Assembly (NCBI RefSeq): GCF_001436755.1
Contig: NZ_AYZD01000027.1
Location: forward strand, 43,438-107,437
Length of the DNA stretch: 64,000 nucleotides
Origin: Liquorilactobacillus aquaticus DSM 21051
GTDB lineage: Bacteria > Bacillota > Bacilli > Lactobacillales > Lactobacillaceae
Reading direction: 5' to 3'
Of this stretch, positions 35,335 to 44,707 are shown in pieces (positions within the stretch are counted from its first letter, which is position 1; every line of letters begins with the position of its first letter). The notes under the pieces are model-generated. The model searched no databases. It was not told the origin of the DNA and saw only the letters and a program-made list of their open reading frames with translations. Made by a program: the position numbers and the translations under genes.

Positions 35335-37350
35335 CTAATTCTTCACAAGATTTTTTCTTGCATCGAGCAAATGAACTTCATTAAGAATACGCCGTGCTTC
35401 TTGTGTTCCTTCATAAATTCTGCGTGCACGCTTTGAGTCTCCAATGTTAACTAAACTGATACCCAATTTTTCAGCATATTCATTTAAATCATGGTTCATC
35501 AAAGGTGAGTAGCTCCTCATTCCCAAGCACACAAAAGCTTTGTCAAATTTTATTTTTAATTTTTCACCATTTTGAGACACCTCAGCAGATTCATCAGATA
35601 TGGATTCAAGTTTAGTTTCTACATATTGCTTAACATTGTATTTTTTCAATAACTCTTTCATCCCTAATTTAGTTATCAGATCCAGATCTTTACCTATCTC
35701 AGGCATCATTTCAACCATCGTAACTCGGCTTTGACGATGTTCTGTAAAATATTCCATGACATCTAATCCCACTGCTCCGCCGCCAATAACTAAAATATCT
35801 TCATTATTTTTTTCAAATGCATCCATATTTTCTAGAAGATCGAAAATATCAAATACATGCCGCTCTTTTTTGCTCTGAGTTTCTTTTAATCCGCTAATAG
35901 GTGGTAGAAAAGGATGGGCTCCAGATGCATTAATGATCATATCAGGTTCTTGGCTTTCGATCTTATCTAGTGTTGCTTTCTCGTTCAAGTGAATTTCAAG
36001 ATTTTCCAATTTCTTTGCCCGATGAACCAGATACACAACATAGTCATCAATTCTTTTTTTATCTGGGAGACGAGCTATTTCATGTGCCAATCCACCTAAA
36101 AAGTTTTTCTTTTCATATAAAACAACTTTAGCTCCGATTTCTGCAGCCGAGCAAGCAGCCTCAAGTGCAGTAGTCCCGCCACCAATAACTACGATCTTTA
36201 TTGGGTTTTTAAGCTTATCTTTTTTATATTCATCTTCATTAATTACATCTGGATTGACTGTACAACGAATTGGAAGCCCCTTAGCAATTCGATGATCAGC
36301 ACATCCAATATTACATGAAATACACTTGCGCAGTAATTTTTCTTGCCCAAACTGAACCTTATTGACCCAATTTGGCTCAGCTATCAAACCTCGTCCCATT
36401 GCAATCAAGTCTGCATCACCATTTTCCAAAACTTGTTCTGCAATTTTGGGTGAGCGAAAATTTCCAGAGGTAACTGTTACTTTATGGAACTTTTCTTTGA
36501 CAGCTTTCGCCATAAATGAACGCCAACCGTCAGGCAGGTTCATCTTATCGATCTGATACTGTAAGTTGTCATTAACAGCAGCAGATACGTTTAAAATATC
36601 AGCTTCTTGATTGAAGTATTCCAACAAGTTTAATGTATCTTTTAATGAGTTGCCATCATTGATAAATTCTTCAGCACTAAATCGCACTGAAATCGGAAAC
36701 CGTGAGCCCACTGCTTTTCTGACAGCAATTAAAACTTCTCTTGCAAAACGTGCACGATTTTCTGGCGATCCACCATACTCATCTTTTCGATGATTGTAAT
36801 GTGGAGATAAGAACTGATCTAACAGATAGCTATGACCAGCATGTATTTCCACACAATCAAAACCAGCCCGTTTAGCCCGTGAAGCAGCCTCCTCATACTT
36901 GTTCACAATCAGCTTGATCTCTTCAACCTTCAAAGGCCGCGGACAAGTCATGCCCTTTTTAGAGGCAACATCTGACGCAGAAACGGGTTGCAGACCATCT
37001 AAACGCAAACCAGTAGCAGATGCCCCAGCATGATTTATTTGGACAGAAGTGCACGCACCAAAAGAATGCATTTTTTCGTTGAACTTCCACAACCCCGGCA
37101 GATACTGATCATTATCCATCCGTAACTGTGTAGTCCCGTTAGTGCCCATGGGATAATCAAAACAAACGTTTTCCAAAGTAATCAATGCGGTCCCGCCCTT
37201 GGCACGTTGCTCATAATACTTGATATGTTCGTCCGTAATAGTTCCGTCATAATTAGCGAAATTAGTACCCATGGGGGGCATAATAACTCTGTTTTTCAGT
37301 GTCATACCATTAATAGTAATTGGTTTAAAAAGGCGTGAATACTTTAGCAT
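35335..37350 (-). CDS. NADH:flavin oxidoreductase, Old Yellow Enzyme / 2,4-dienoyl-CoA reductase type
   Basis: 671 residues: N-terminal FMN TIM barrel (1-~335; NRVIMPPMGTNFA, HAGHSYLLDQFLSPHYN, DLIAMGRGLIAEPNW), a 4Fe-4S cluster motif CISCNIGCADHRIAKGLPIRC (C-x2-C-x3-C-x11-C), then FAD (IVVIGGGTTALEAA) and NADH (ILVIGGGAVGLDV) Rossmann domains. This architecture (FadH, BaiCD/enoate reductase) reduces activated C=C bonds. It lies in a shikimate-type gene cluster (broken aroD, MFS, aroE, LysR), so an unsaturated cyclohexene carboxylate such as shikimate is a plausible substrate; that is inference. Confidence 0.85.
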   Translation of the reverse strand: MLKYSRLFKPITINGMTLKNRVIMPPMGTNFANYDGTITDEHIKYYEQRAKGGTALITLENVCFDYPMGTNGTTQLRMDNDQYLPGLWKFNEKMHSFGACTSVQINHAGASATGLRLDGLQPVSASDVASKKGMTCPRPLKVEEIKLIVNKYEEAASRAKRAGFDCVEIHAGHSYLLDQFLSPHYNHRKDEYGGSPENRARFAREVLIAVRKAVGSRFPISVRFSAEEFINDGNSLKDTLNLLEYFNQEADILNVSAAVNDNLQYQIDKMNLPDGWRSFMAKAVKEKFHKVTVTSGNFRSPKIAEQVLENGDADLIAMGRGLIAEPNWVNKVQFGQEKLLRKCISCNIGCADHRIAKGLPIRCTVNPDVINEDEYKKDKLKNPIKIVVIGGGTTALEAACSAAEIGAKVVLYEKKNFLGGLAHEIARLPDKKRIDDYVVYLVHRAKKLENLEIHLNEKATLDKIESQEPDMIINASGAHPFLPPISGLKETQSKKERHVFDIFDLLENMDAFEKNNEDILVIGGGAVGLDVMEYFTEHRQSRVTMVEMMPEIGKDLDLITKLGMKELLKKYNVKQYVETKLESISDESAEVSQNGEKLKIKFDKAFVCLGMRSYSPLMNHDLNEYAEKLGISLVNIGDSKRARRIYEGTQEARRILNEVHLLDARKNLVKN

Positions 37351-37372
37351 AGTCTTCTCTTCTCTCTTTCTT

Positions 37373-37700
37373 TTAGCTTAATTTTAAGTCCTCAAGTTCT
37401 TGTCTTAAATGTGCTAGCTCAATTTGATCTGGGACTGATACCTATGTCCTAAAAGTAACCAGCAGTGCTGTTTCATTCAGAATTTTACGTAGTTTTTGTG
37501 TTCCAGCTTGCAATTTAGATTTATCCATAACACATAATGTCTTTAAAAAAATCAATTCGCTATTCGACCATATCTGGTTTTTGCTGAGCAATCGTCTGAG
37601 CTTGTTCCGCAATTTCTTTCATCGATTTTTCGGTAATTGGTACTGCAACTTTAGGTCTACCGCTTCCTAAAATAAGTTTTTTTATCTGAACTGTTTTCAT
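37373..37700 (-). pseudogene. aroD: aroD pseudogene (type I 3-dehydroquinate dehydratase)
   Basis: From the ATG at 37700 the minus strand reads MKTVQIKKLILGSGRPKVAV and PITEKSMKEIAEQAQ...KPDMVE, then TAG where TGG (W) is expected (EWRIDFF), then in frame RIDFFKD. After a frame change it reads KLQAGTQKLRKILNETALLV then TFRT, and jumps to a C-terminal-like SVPDQIELAHLRQELEDLKL before TAA at 37373. So it has a nonsense codon and a large internal deletion (about half of a ~250-residue enzyme is missing). N-terminal IKKLILGSGRPKVAVPI and VTFRT are type I DHQase hallmarks. Confidence 0.8.
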
Positions 37701-37718
37701 GTTTGGACACGTCTTAAT

Positions 37719-38909
37719 CTATTTTTTCCTGAAGAGCCGGCGATATCGTAACGTGATCAACGTGGTGATTATAAATCCAGCCAAAGAGATAAAAACATCA
37801 AATAAAATAATATTGCCCATATTTGAAGCCATCATGCTCGTAAATAACGGAATAGTAAACGATGCAATTGAACCTGCTGTGTAAAAAGCTCCTGTAATTG
37901 TTCCCTTACCATTGGGAAAGAAATCTGCCATAACGGTCAGTCCCAATTGCATTACCCCGCCAGCTGCAGAGAAACCAACAACAAATGACATTACGGAACA
38001 AATTACCGGATTTGGAAAAAGATACATCACTAGCAGTGATAGAAAGGAAATCAATGTGTAAACACTCAAAAAGCTGATTTCCTTAACTGTACGCCGAGCT
38101 AACGCTGCTGTTACAAAAACACATACTAGCGAACCAATACTATAGTAACTGATTAGTGCATGAGCACCCGTTGCGCTCATCCCCGCAGCTTTTTCGCCAT
38201 ATTCGCTGAGCCACTGACTAACTAAATAAAAAGTAGCTTGCGAAATATATCCGTACAGAATAAACAACGTTCCATCAAACCAAAAATTTGCTTTTATGTC
38301 GGAGATGATCTTTTTTTTCTCGCTTTTTCCCTCTTTTTTAATTTCAGACACTTGTGGAAATTTGCCAGCCATAAGCATAAAAATGCCATTTATACCCAGA
38401 ATTACGATACATAGGATAAATGTCCAGCCAAACCAAAGGTCACTAGAAATTAAAAAACTAATCAGCAGAGGTAAAATGAATTGTCCACCTGAAATAAAAG
38501 CTTTAATAATGACATTGGCAGTTCCTTTAGAATCAGGAAACATTTCCATCAATGCTGGATAAGTTCCAGAATCAAGAAATGAATTAGCAATTCCGGCCAA
38601 AACGCCAAAAATATATGCTATAGCTACACTCTTACTTAATATAATTCCAGCAAAAAATAGCAAATATGTTGCAATGCCAAGCAGCACAAAAGGTTTACGT
38701 CCAAATCGATCAGACATGGCTCCTGAAGCAAAGAGAACTATCAACCGGCCAATCCCCAGTGAGGAAATAACTATCGCGACTCCTGCTGTAGTAGTACCCC
38801 ACTGCTTAGCCAAGAAATTCATATTCTGTGCTAGTATAATAACTCCGAAACCGTGCACAAAATAATTTAAATACAAACTGAACGCAGTGGGCATATATTT
38901 ATTTTTCAT
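37719..38909 (-). CDS. MFS transporter (paralogue 1)
   Basis: 396 residues, 12 membrane segments. The loop 2-3 motif reads GAMSDRFGRKPFVLLG, the classic MFS signature. About half identical by eye to the gene at 41162-42346 (compare FSLYLNYFVHGFGVIILAQNM with CLYLNYLVHGMAIVILAQNM). It lies between the aroD remnant and aroE on the same strand, so a shikimate/quinate-like cyclic acid is a plausible substrate. No specificity motif is known. Confidence 0.85.
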   Translation of the reverse strand: MKNKYMPTAFSLYLNYFVHGFGVIILAQNMNFLAKQWGTTTAGVAIVISSLGIGRLIVLFASGAMSDRFGRKPFVLLGIATYLLFFAGIILSKSVAIAYIFGVLAGIANSFLDSGTYPALMEMFPDSKGTANVIIKAFISGGQFILPLLISFLISSDLWFGWTFILCIVILGINGIFMLMAGKFPQVSEIKKEGKSEKKKIISDIKANFWFDGTLFILYGYISQATFYLVSQWLSEYGEKAAGMSATGAHALISYYSIGSLVCVFVTAALARRTVKEISFLSVYTLISFLSLLVMYLFPNPVICSVMSFVVGFSAAGGVMQLGLTVMADFFPNGKGTITGAFYTAGSIASFTIPLFTSMMASNMGNIILFDVFISLAGFIITTLITLRYRRLFRKK

Positions 38910-38923
38910 CTCTGTAGCTCCTC

Positions 38924-39802
38924 TTATTTATCTTCTTTAAAAAGTAATTCTCTAATGTATTCAACAGGCATACTTTTACCGGTCCAAAGTTTGAAAGCTT
39001 CTGCACCTTGCTCAAGTACCATCCCAAGACCATTAAACACATGTGTAACACCCGCTTTTTGTGCAACTTTCATCAATTTAGTAGTTCTCGGGGCATATAC
39101 TGTATCATACACAATAATGTCTTTTCGGAACCAGCCTGGATCGATCACAAGTGTTTCATCTTCCAAAGGTTTCATTCCTACACCAGTTGAATCGCAGTAA
39201 ATCGTACTATCAGCAATTTCTGATCTAAAGTCTTCCCGATCTTCTAAAGTATGCAGTGTAGCCTTGCAATTTGTCTTTTTGTTTATAATATCAACATTTC
39301 GTTCAGCATTATCCCAGAATTTATCTTTTGCATTGAAAATAGATATTTCAGCCACACCGTCCAATGCTGCTTGAACTGCAATTGCAGTTCCCGCACCGCC
39401 AGCGCCGCTCAAAGTCATTTTTTTACCTCGAATGTCAAGGTTCTCATCTTCAAGCGATTTCATAAATCCCGTTCCATCTGTTGTGTAACCTGTTAAAATC
39501 CCATCATCATTAACTATAGTATTGACTGCACCGCATAACTTTGCAGCCGGATCAAGCTTATCTAAATAAGGAATTATTTTCTGCTTATTCGGCATGGACA
39601 CATTCGATCCACGCATATCAAGTGTTCGAATTGCCTTAACAGCATCACTCAGTTTGTCATTTGTGATATCAAAAGCAAGATATGCATAGTTTAAACCTAA
39701 TTTTGCAAAAGCATTATTATGCATCATGGGTGACATTGAATGCCTAATAGGATAGGCCATCAGCCCAATTAAAATTGTGTGTCCATCAATACGCTCTGTC
39801 AT
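38924..39802 (-). CDS. aroE: shikimate / quinate dehydrogenase (AroE family)
   Basis: 292 residues. Substrate-binding IRHSMSPMMHN, catalytic Lys in SNVSMPNKQKI, catalytic Asp in GYTTDGTGFM and cofactor loop LSGAGGAGTAIAVQA. Interconverts shikimate and 3-dehydroshikimate (or quinate and 3-dehydroquinate). The local context, a LysR regulator and transporters rather than aro biosynthesis genes, points to a catabolic or respiratory role. Cofactor preference is not decided by the visible loop. Confidence 0.88.
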   Translation of the reverse strand: MTERIDGHTILIGLMAYPIRHSMSPMMHNNAFAKLGLNYAYLAFDITNDKLSDAVKAIRTLDMRGSNVSMPNKQKIIPYLDKLDPAAKLCGAVNTIVNDDGILTGYTTDGTGFMKSLEDENLDIRGKKMTLSGAGGAGTAIAVQAALDGVAEISIFNAKDKFWDNAERNVDIINKKTNCKATLHTLEDREDFRSEIADSTIYCDSTGVGMKPLEDETLVIDPGWFRKDIIVYDTVYAPRTTKLMKVAQKAGVTHVFNGLGMVLEQGAEAFKLWTGKSMPVEYIRELLFKEDK

Positions 39803-39896
39803 AAAAAATCCTCTCCTTTAACAAAAAAACTATTTTTTGTTACTCAATTCACATATAATGATAAACGCTTACTTATATAGAATAAATAAATATTTC

Positions 39897-39908
39897 TTGA
39901 TTAATCAA
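39897..39908. promoter_or_regulatory. palindrome in the aroE/LysR control region
   Basis: TTGATTAATCAA, a perfect 12-bp palindrome, with a second GATTAAT at 39923-39929; sits between the divergent aroE operon and the LysR gene, where a LysR protein would bind. Confidence 0.5.
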
Positions 39909-39944
39909 TAGAATTTATCTATGATTAATAAGGAGGTGTTATAT

Positions 39945-40874
39945 TTGAATTTACGTCACTTAGAATTCTTTAGAGATCTAGCACACACACAGCACATGTC
40001 AAAAACTGCTGAAAAGCTTGGAATATCCCAGCCTTCTCTTAGTTATGCAATTGACAGTTTGGAAAAAGAACTCGGATTTCCTTTATTTAAAAAAAATGGC
40101 CGCAACATTAAATTGACACATCTTGGAAAAATATATCTTCAATTTGTTCAAAAAGGATTAGACGAAATTGATCGTGGAAATGCTCTTCTTCAACGTCTTT
40201 TGAATGTTAGTGAAGGTACCGTTAATCTTGGCTTTACGTATACTCCTGGGCAAAGCCTAGTTCCAGAAATCATTAGAGCTTTTCAAAAGGAAAAAGCAAA
40301 TCGTAAAATATCATTTAACTTCATTCAAGGAAACACGCAACAACTCTTAACTGCACTGTTGGAAGAAAAATGCGATTTTGTTTTTTCTTCTTTTAGCAAC
40401 CATGTTGGAGCCTTGAATACAACTGATATCTTTGATTTCCGCCCACTCATTCAGCAGGAAATTGTTCTAGCTGTTCCTGCCGATCATCCATTGGCTCGCT
40501 ATAAAAATATTAATATTGAAGATCTTGCGCAATATCCCCTTATTTATTTTTCAAAACAAAGTGGCCTAAGACCCTTAATTGATTCTTTATTTAAAAAACA
40601 TGGTTTAAAGCCCAAAATACTATTTGAAATCGAAGAAGACCACACGATCATTGGATTTGTCAGACAGAGTTTGGGTATTGCTCTAGTGCCTCGTTTGTTG
40701 CTTTCAAACTACGATTCAATCAAAATGCTTCACATCAATGAGTCTGCCGCAAAGCATCAATTATATCTGGTGTTAAAAAACAATTATTTTTTAACACCCT
40801 CCGCATCAAAAATGCAAAACTTTATTACTGAGTACTGTTTCAAAAACTTTACATCACAAAATAAAATGATTTAA
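39945..40874 (+). CDS. LysR-family transcriptional regulator
   Basis: About 309 residues. The start is the TTG at 39945, preceded by AAGGAGGTG at 39930-39938; an ATG eight codons earlier overlaps that site. N-terminal LRHLEFFRDLAHTQHMSKTAEKLGISQPSLSYAID is the LysR helix-turn-helix; the C-terminal two-lobed effector domain follows (~90-300). Divergent from aroE-MFS-(aroD)-OYE and upstream of the second MFS, so the likely activator of the shikimate-type cluster. A hairpin follows. Confidence 0.87.
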   Translation: MNLRHLEFFRDLAHTQHMSKTAEKLGISQPSLSYAIDSLEKELGFPLFKKNGRNIKLTHLGKIYLQFVQKGLDEIDRGNALLQRLLNVSEGTVNLGFTYTPGQSLVPEIIRAFQKEKANRKISFNFIQGNTQQLLTALLEEKCDFVFSSFSNHVGALNTTDIFDFRPLIQQEIVLAVPADHPLARYKNINIEDLAQYPLIYFSKQSGLRPLIDSLFKKHGLKPKILFEIEEDHTIIGFVRQSLGIALVPRLLLSNYDSIKMLHINESAAKHQLYLVLKNNYFLTPSASKMQNFITEYCFKNFTSQNKMI

Positions 40875-40951
40875 CAATAGCTCTGCTTTTTAATTTAAAG
40901 CGTCTAGAATTAATCCATTCGGAAAATCAAAATTTTATATTTAAACAAAGA

Positions 40952-41033
40952 AAAGGTCTGAGTCAAAATATAATTTTACCTCAGACCTTTTTTAACTCTG
41001 TATTATATAAATTAACGTGTTTCAATCGCCAAT
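40952..41033. repeat. bidirectional terminator plus dispersed-repeat tail (family 2, copy 4)
   Basis: AAAGGTCTGA (40952-40961) pairs with TCAGACCTTT (40981-40990), T run on plus; serves both the LysR gene and the MFS gene. Tail 41001-41033 on the minus strand reads TTGGCGATTGAAACACGTTA and onward, the best-preserved copy with 13848-13880. Confidence 0.7.
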
Positions 41034-41161
41034 TTATTTGTTAGCTAAAAATCACTCGCAATCAGAACTGTTTTCTTCATAATCCATCAGTATTTCTCAA
41101 AATGTTCCCCACTGAATCACTCAGCTTTTTTAATTATTCTTAATCTACTAATACTCACTAA

Positions 41162-42346
41162 TTATAAATATTTTTTCATCGCAACTATTATTAGACTACA
41201 GACCAGCCCCATTGCAGCAATGCAGACATCAAGCCACATAATATTATGAACGTTTGTTCGAGAAATAATTCCAGTAATTAAAGGGATTGTAAAGGAAGCA
41301 ACACCGCCAGCAGTATAATAGATTCCAGTAACAACTCCTTTATGCAACGGAAACAATGAACTCATAACTGTTAATCCAATCTGCATAACTCCACCAGCTG
41401 CCGTAAAACCAATTATAAATGAACCCCAAGTCATAATCTGGGCACTTGGGTATGCAGCCATCAGGAGCAAAATAACGAATGAAATCGTAGTATACCCACA
41501 TATCAGCCATGTTTGTTTTACCATACGATTTACCAACATTGCATTCACAATTACTCCAATAATGGAACCAGCACTATAAATACTGACAAGCATTCGTGCA
41601 TGCATCAAATCCAGATGCACAATATCCTCACCATATTTAGTCATCCACTGACTGACTAAATAAAAGGTTGCCATGGAAATATAGCCGTAAATAGTTAAAA
41701 CTATCCCTAGAAATATTCGCTGCGTCTTTTTTCCCTTTGCTTCTACTCTAGGAACCGCGATTGTCGAAGATGATTTTGTAGAGGTTCCTACAGGGAACTT
41801 TCGCTTTAATAAAAAAAGAAAGTTCCATATCAAAATCAATGTACACACAACAAACGACCATCCGTACCATAAAAAATTTTTTTCCAATACCCCAACTAAA
41901 ATAGGTAATAATAGTTCCCCTATTGATGCAAAGGCTTTAATAACAATATTAGCAGTTGACTGAGCCTTTGGATACAATTCCATTAAAGCAGGATATGTTC
42001 CTGAATCTAGAAAGGAATTAGCCATCCCAGCTAACACACCAAAAAAATAGGCTTGTGTTATATTGCCACTGCATATAATACCAATAAAAAAAGGAATGTA
42101 TGTCAGCACGCCTAATTCAACAAAAATTTTGCGCCCAAAATGATCCGATAAAAAACCAGAAACAGATAAAACCAATAAACGCCCTATTCCAAGAGATGAA
42201 ATAACATATGCCACACCTGCAGTATCCACACCCCATTGATTTTCTAATGCCAACATATTTTGCGCTAAAATGACAATTGCCATCCCATGCACAAGATAAT
42301 TCAAATATAAACAAAGAGTTGTTTTTAGTCTTTCCCGCTTAACCAT
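41162..42346 (-). CDS. MFS transporter (paralogue 2)
   Basis: About 394 residues, 12 membrane segments, clear paralogue of the gene at 37719-38909 over its whole length (shared LGVLTYIPFFIGII..., NSFLDSGTYPALMELYP). MFS signature GFLSDHFGRKIFVELG. The start is the ATG at 42346, with GGGTGA 6 bp upstream; a GTG three codons earlier is part of that site. It lies across the LysR gene from paralogue 1 and probably belongs to the same regulon. Confidence 0.85.
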   Translation of the reverse strand: MVKRERLKTTLCLYLNYLVHGMAIVILAQNMLALENQWGVDTAGVAYVISSLGIGRLLVLSVSGFLSDHFGRKIFVELGVLTYIPFFIGIICSGNITQAYFFGVLAGMANSFLDSGTYPALMELYPKAQSTANIVIKAFASIGELLLPILVGVLEKNFLWYGWSFVVCTLILIWNFLFLLKRKFPVGTSTKSSSTIAVPRVEAKGKKTQRIFLGIVLTIYGYISMATFYLVSQWMTKYGEDIVHLDLMHARMLVSIYSAGSIIGVIVNAMLVNRMVKQTWLICGYTTISFVILLLMAAYPSAQIMTWGSFIIGFTAAGGVMQIGLTVMSSLFPLHKGVVTGIYYTAGGVASFTIPLITGIISRTNVHNIMWLDVCIAAMGLVCSLIIVAMKKYL

Positions 42347-42355
42347 AGTATTCAC

Positions 42356-42891
42356 CCAGACCTTGATAGATTTGAATTGAGTAACAAAGTTTGAATGCTC
42401 ACTGGCTCACGTTAATATTAAAGTAATATTAATGAATAATCAATAACGCAAATGTGTTATTAACTATGTATTTTTTAGATTATCAAAGATAGGTAGTATA
42501 ATATTATGCGACTACAAATTTAATCTAAATCATTAATAAAATCTACACATCACACAAAATATATTATCATCATAGGAACAAAAAAGACTGCAACCTAATT
42601 TCAACCCCGATTATATTGTTACTAAAGTAACTTTAAATATATCTGAAGTACAGAGTTCATCTTTTAATTGCTTTCCTCAACGAACTATTTGCAGCCACCT
42701 GTTGCGTGCTTAAATGAATTCTCCATCAGACCAATTCGCCTCAAATTAGTGGAAAGCCAAGCAGGCTAGCCTGCACTTAATCTAATATCAGACGCCAATT
42801 CAACACAAACATAACTCATTAATTTGCCAACAAGAGGCTCTCCGTCAACTCCTAAAGCTACGGGTTGAATAATTTGCCTGACAATATATTA
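42356..42891. other. 536-bp intergenic region with a decayed ORF end
   Basis: Around 42774-42880 the minus strand is open for ~38 codons (VALGVDGEPLVGKLMSYVCV and on) without a start; it looks like the tail of a lost gene that I cannot name. The rest is AT-rich. Confidence 0.4.
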
Positions 42892-43344
42892 TCATTTTTC
42901 TTGAGGTTTTAGTGATGTTCCAATAATACTGGATGCTAGTTTATTTAATTCTGAATAAAGAACTTGTTGGTTTTGACAATTTGCTTTTTTTAGTTGTTCT
43001 TGCCACCAACTTGTCAACAGTTGGCTAATTTCATGACAAGCATTTTGTCCTTTGACGGTTAAAACGATCCAAGTATTCCTACGATCATTTACATTAATAC
43101 TCTTTTTAATATACCCATTATTAGTTAAAATCGTAAATTCTCGACTAACTAGACCTTTGTTAATAGCGAGTTGAGTTGCCACCGTTTTAGCGGTTACTTT
43201 TTGATGTTCATTTACAAAAAGTAAAAGATTAACATTCGAGGCGGTTAAGCCAGGTAAATTTAACCGATGATTCAAAGCTGTCATGGACGCCCTTTGAATA
43301 ATACCTACGTATCGTCCAAGCTGATTTATTTTTATATCGTTCAA
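42892..43344 (-). CDS. MarR-family transcriptional regulator
   Basis: 150 residues; winged helix with VATQLAINKGLVSREFTILTNNGYIKKS as recognition region and wing DRRNTWIVLTVKG. Divergent from a DUF2798 membrane gene; an inverted repeat GTTGA-N4-TCAAC and a TTGACA lie between them, so it probably represses that gene and itself. Ligand unknown. Confidence 0.87.
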   Translation of the reverse strand: MNDIKINQLGRYVGIIQRASMTALNHRLNLPGLTASNVNLLLFVNEHQKVTAKTVATQLAINKGLVSREFTILTNNGYIKKSINVNDRRNTWIVLTVKGQNACHEISQLLTSWWQEQLKKANCQNQQVLYSELNKLASSIIGTSLKPQEK

Positions 43345-43384
43345 GTAAAAGACCTCTATTCCTAAATGTCATTATAAACAAATT

Positions 43385-43440
43385 CAGTTGACAAATAAAC
43401 TAAATAGGTTATTCTGGTATTAGTTGACTTATCAACCATT
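43385..43440. promoter_or_regulatory. MarR/DUF2798 control region
   Basis: Plus-strand TTGACA at about 43388-43393, a 16-bp spacer and TATTCT; followed by GTTGACTTATCAAC (about 43425-43438), an inverted repeat suited to a MarR dimer. Confidence 0.5.
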
Positions 43441-43455
43441 AAAGGAGAAGAACTT

Positions 43456-43911
43456 ATGAATCGAAAACAGCGTTTATTTTTTACAGCCGAAATGTGTTCG
43501 GGCATGGGCACTATTATGGGCTTAACTGGCAATCTTATGTCAACCGGATTTACTTCAAATACACTCACTAGCTTTTGGATTTGGTGGGGACCAACAATTT
43601 TATTTGCATTTTTCTATAATGTATGCATCGCTTCCAAAATTACTAATTTTTTGATTACTCATGCTACAAAGTCGATGATTTCCCAAGTTAAGATCGAGCG
43701 ACGAAGTGCCAAAATTCGGAGTTGTTCCATGATTATTTTGATGTGCTTGAGTATGAGTAGTTTCGGTATAATACTTGGGGGAGAAATTTCTCACATTTCA
43801 ATGGGCTCATTACTTATAGTCTGGGCTCGCTCATTATTCTTAGCTTATATTATTCGCAAAATAGTCGTTAAACCACTTGCCGAAAAGGGGTTACAGTTAC
43901 TAAAAGTTTAA
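43456..43911 (+). CDS. DUF2798 membrane protein
   Basis: 151 residues, four membrane segments in two pairs; internal similarity between halves (FTAEMCSGMGTIMGLTGNLM and IILMCLSMSSFGIILG). This fits DUF2798, small membrane proteins often next to MarR or TetR regulators in lactic acid bacteria. AAAGGAG precedes the ATG by 8 bp. Function unknown. Confidence 0.8.
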   Translation: MNRKQRLFFTAEMCSGMGTIMGLTGNLMSTGFTSNTLTSFWIWWGPTILFAFFYNVCIASKITNFLITHATKSMISQVKIERRSAKIRSCSMIILMCLSMSSFGIILGGEISHISMGSLLIVWARSLFLAYIIRKIVVKPLAEKGLQLLKV

Positions 43912-44022
43912 CTCTACTGTTTGATAAGTGTTTTTTAATTATGCTAACTACTTGGGACTGTGCCATAACTCCTTCAAAAGAGTTTACGGTGCAGCCCCAT
44001 TATCTTTTATACTCTATTAAGC
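43912..44022 (-). terminator. hairpin of gpmA-type unit D
   Basis: GGGACTGTGCCATAACTC (43954-43971) pairs imperfectly with GAGTTTACGGTGCAGCCCC (43981-43999); no clear T run on either side. Confidence 0.5.
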
Positions 44023-44076
44023 TTAAAGTCTTTTTTTCTTAATAACGTTCAACTTATCATCTAATGAATAAGATAC
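44023..44076 (-). pseudogene. gpmA 3'-end fragment (copy D)
   Basis: Minus strand: YSLDDKLNVIKKKRL-stop followed by AGCTTAATAGAGTA, as after the stop in copies A and B (AGCTTAAATAGAGTGATA). About 17 codons. Confidence 0.7.
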
Positions 44077-44707
44077 AAAAAATTGTTTTCAAACAAGAAA
44101 ATTACTCGCTTAATATTTTTGAACGCGATCCATTTTCATTCTGAATATCTGAAGCATTCTTATTTCCTTCTCGTTTGTTTTTTTGTTCAAAAACATCATC
44201 ACTTCTTGTTTTAATTATTAAATTAACTTGCATTTAGCTCTTCAACACATAGTGTTTATAATTTTTAATTATCCTATATATTGAAGCTGCAAAACTAATT
44301 TTTCTTTAGTTGCGAATATTGGTCAATAGCTATTTTTAGACTATCTTCTCATTTATCATTATCAAGATCTCATTTCTGCATCTTCCAGTATCGACAACAT
44401 CTACCTGATCAGGTCGTGATACAGTGTAGTATCTCAATTACTTAGCACACAATAATCCCATAAAAAGCAAGTGCACAAAAAATGTGCTAGCCGGCTAGAC
44501 AACTAATTAGAGAAAGGGTAAATCTAGTCAGTTAATAAACTATCAACATTTACTAATTATATTTGAATAGCAAGCAAAAATTTAAACTTACATCACGGGG
44601 AATCGGCACATGTGATGATAATGACCTAAAATCCATTATTAGGGAGGGAGAACAGGGGCATTCGGGTAGCCTTTTACATTCATTTTACTCCTTTTAAACT
44701 TTAGCTA
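44077..44707. other. 630-bp region without a recognised gene
   Basis: AT-rich, no ORF with translation signals. It ends where the 330-bp direct repeat begins. Confidence 0.4.

Noticed and set aside
42774..42880. open minus-strand stretch reading VALGVDGEPLVGKL
   Set aside because: Protein-like but without start or identifiable family; noted in the intergenic entry only.
43954..43999. hairpin as a riboswitch or sRNA
   Set aside because: Position 24 bp past a gpmA-type stop codon and comparison with the other five units make a decayed terminator more likely.
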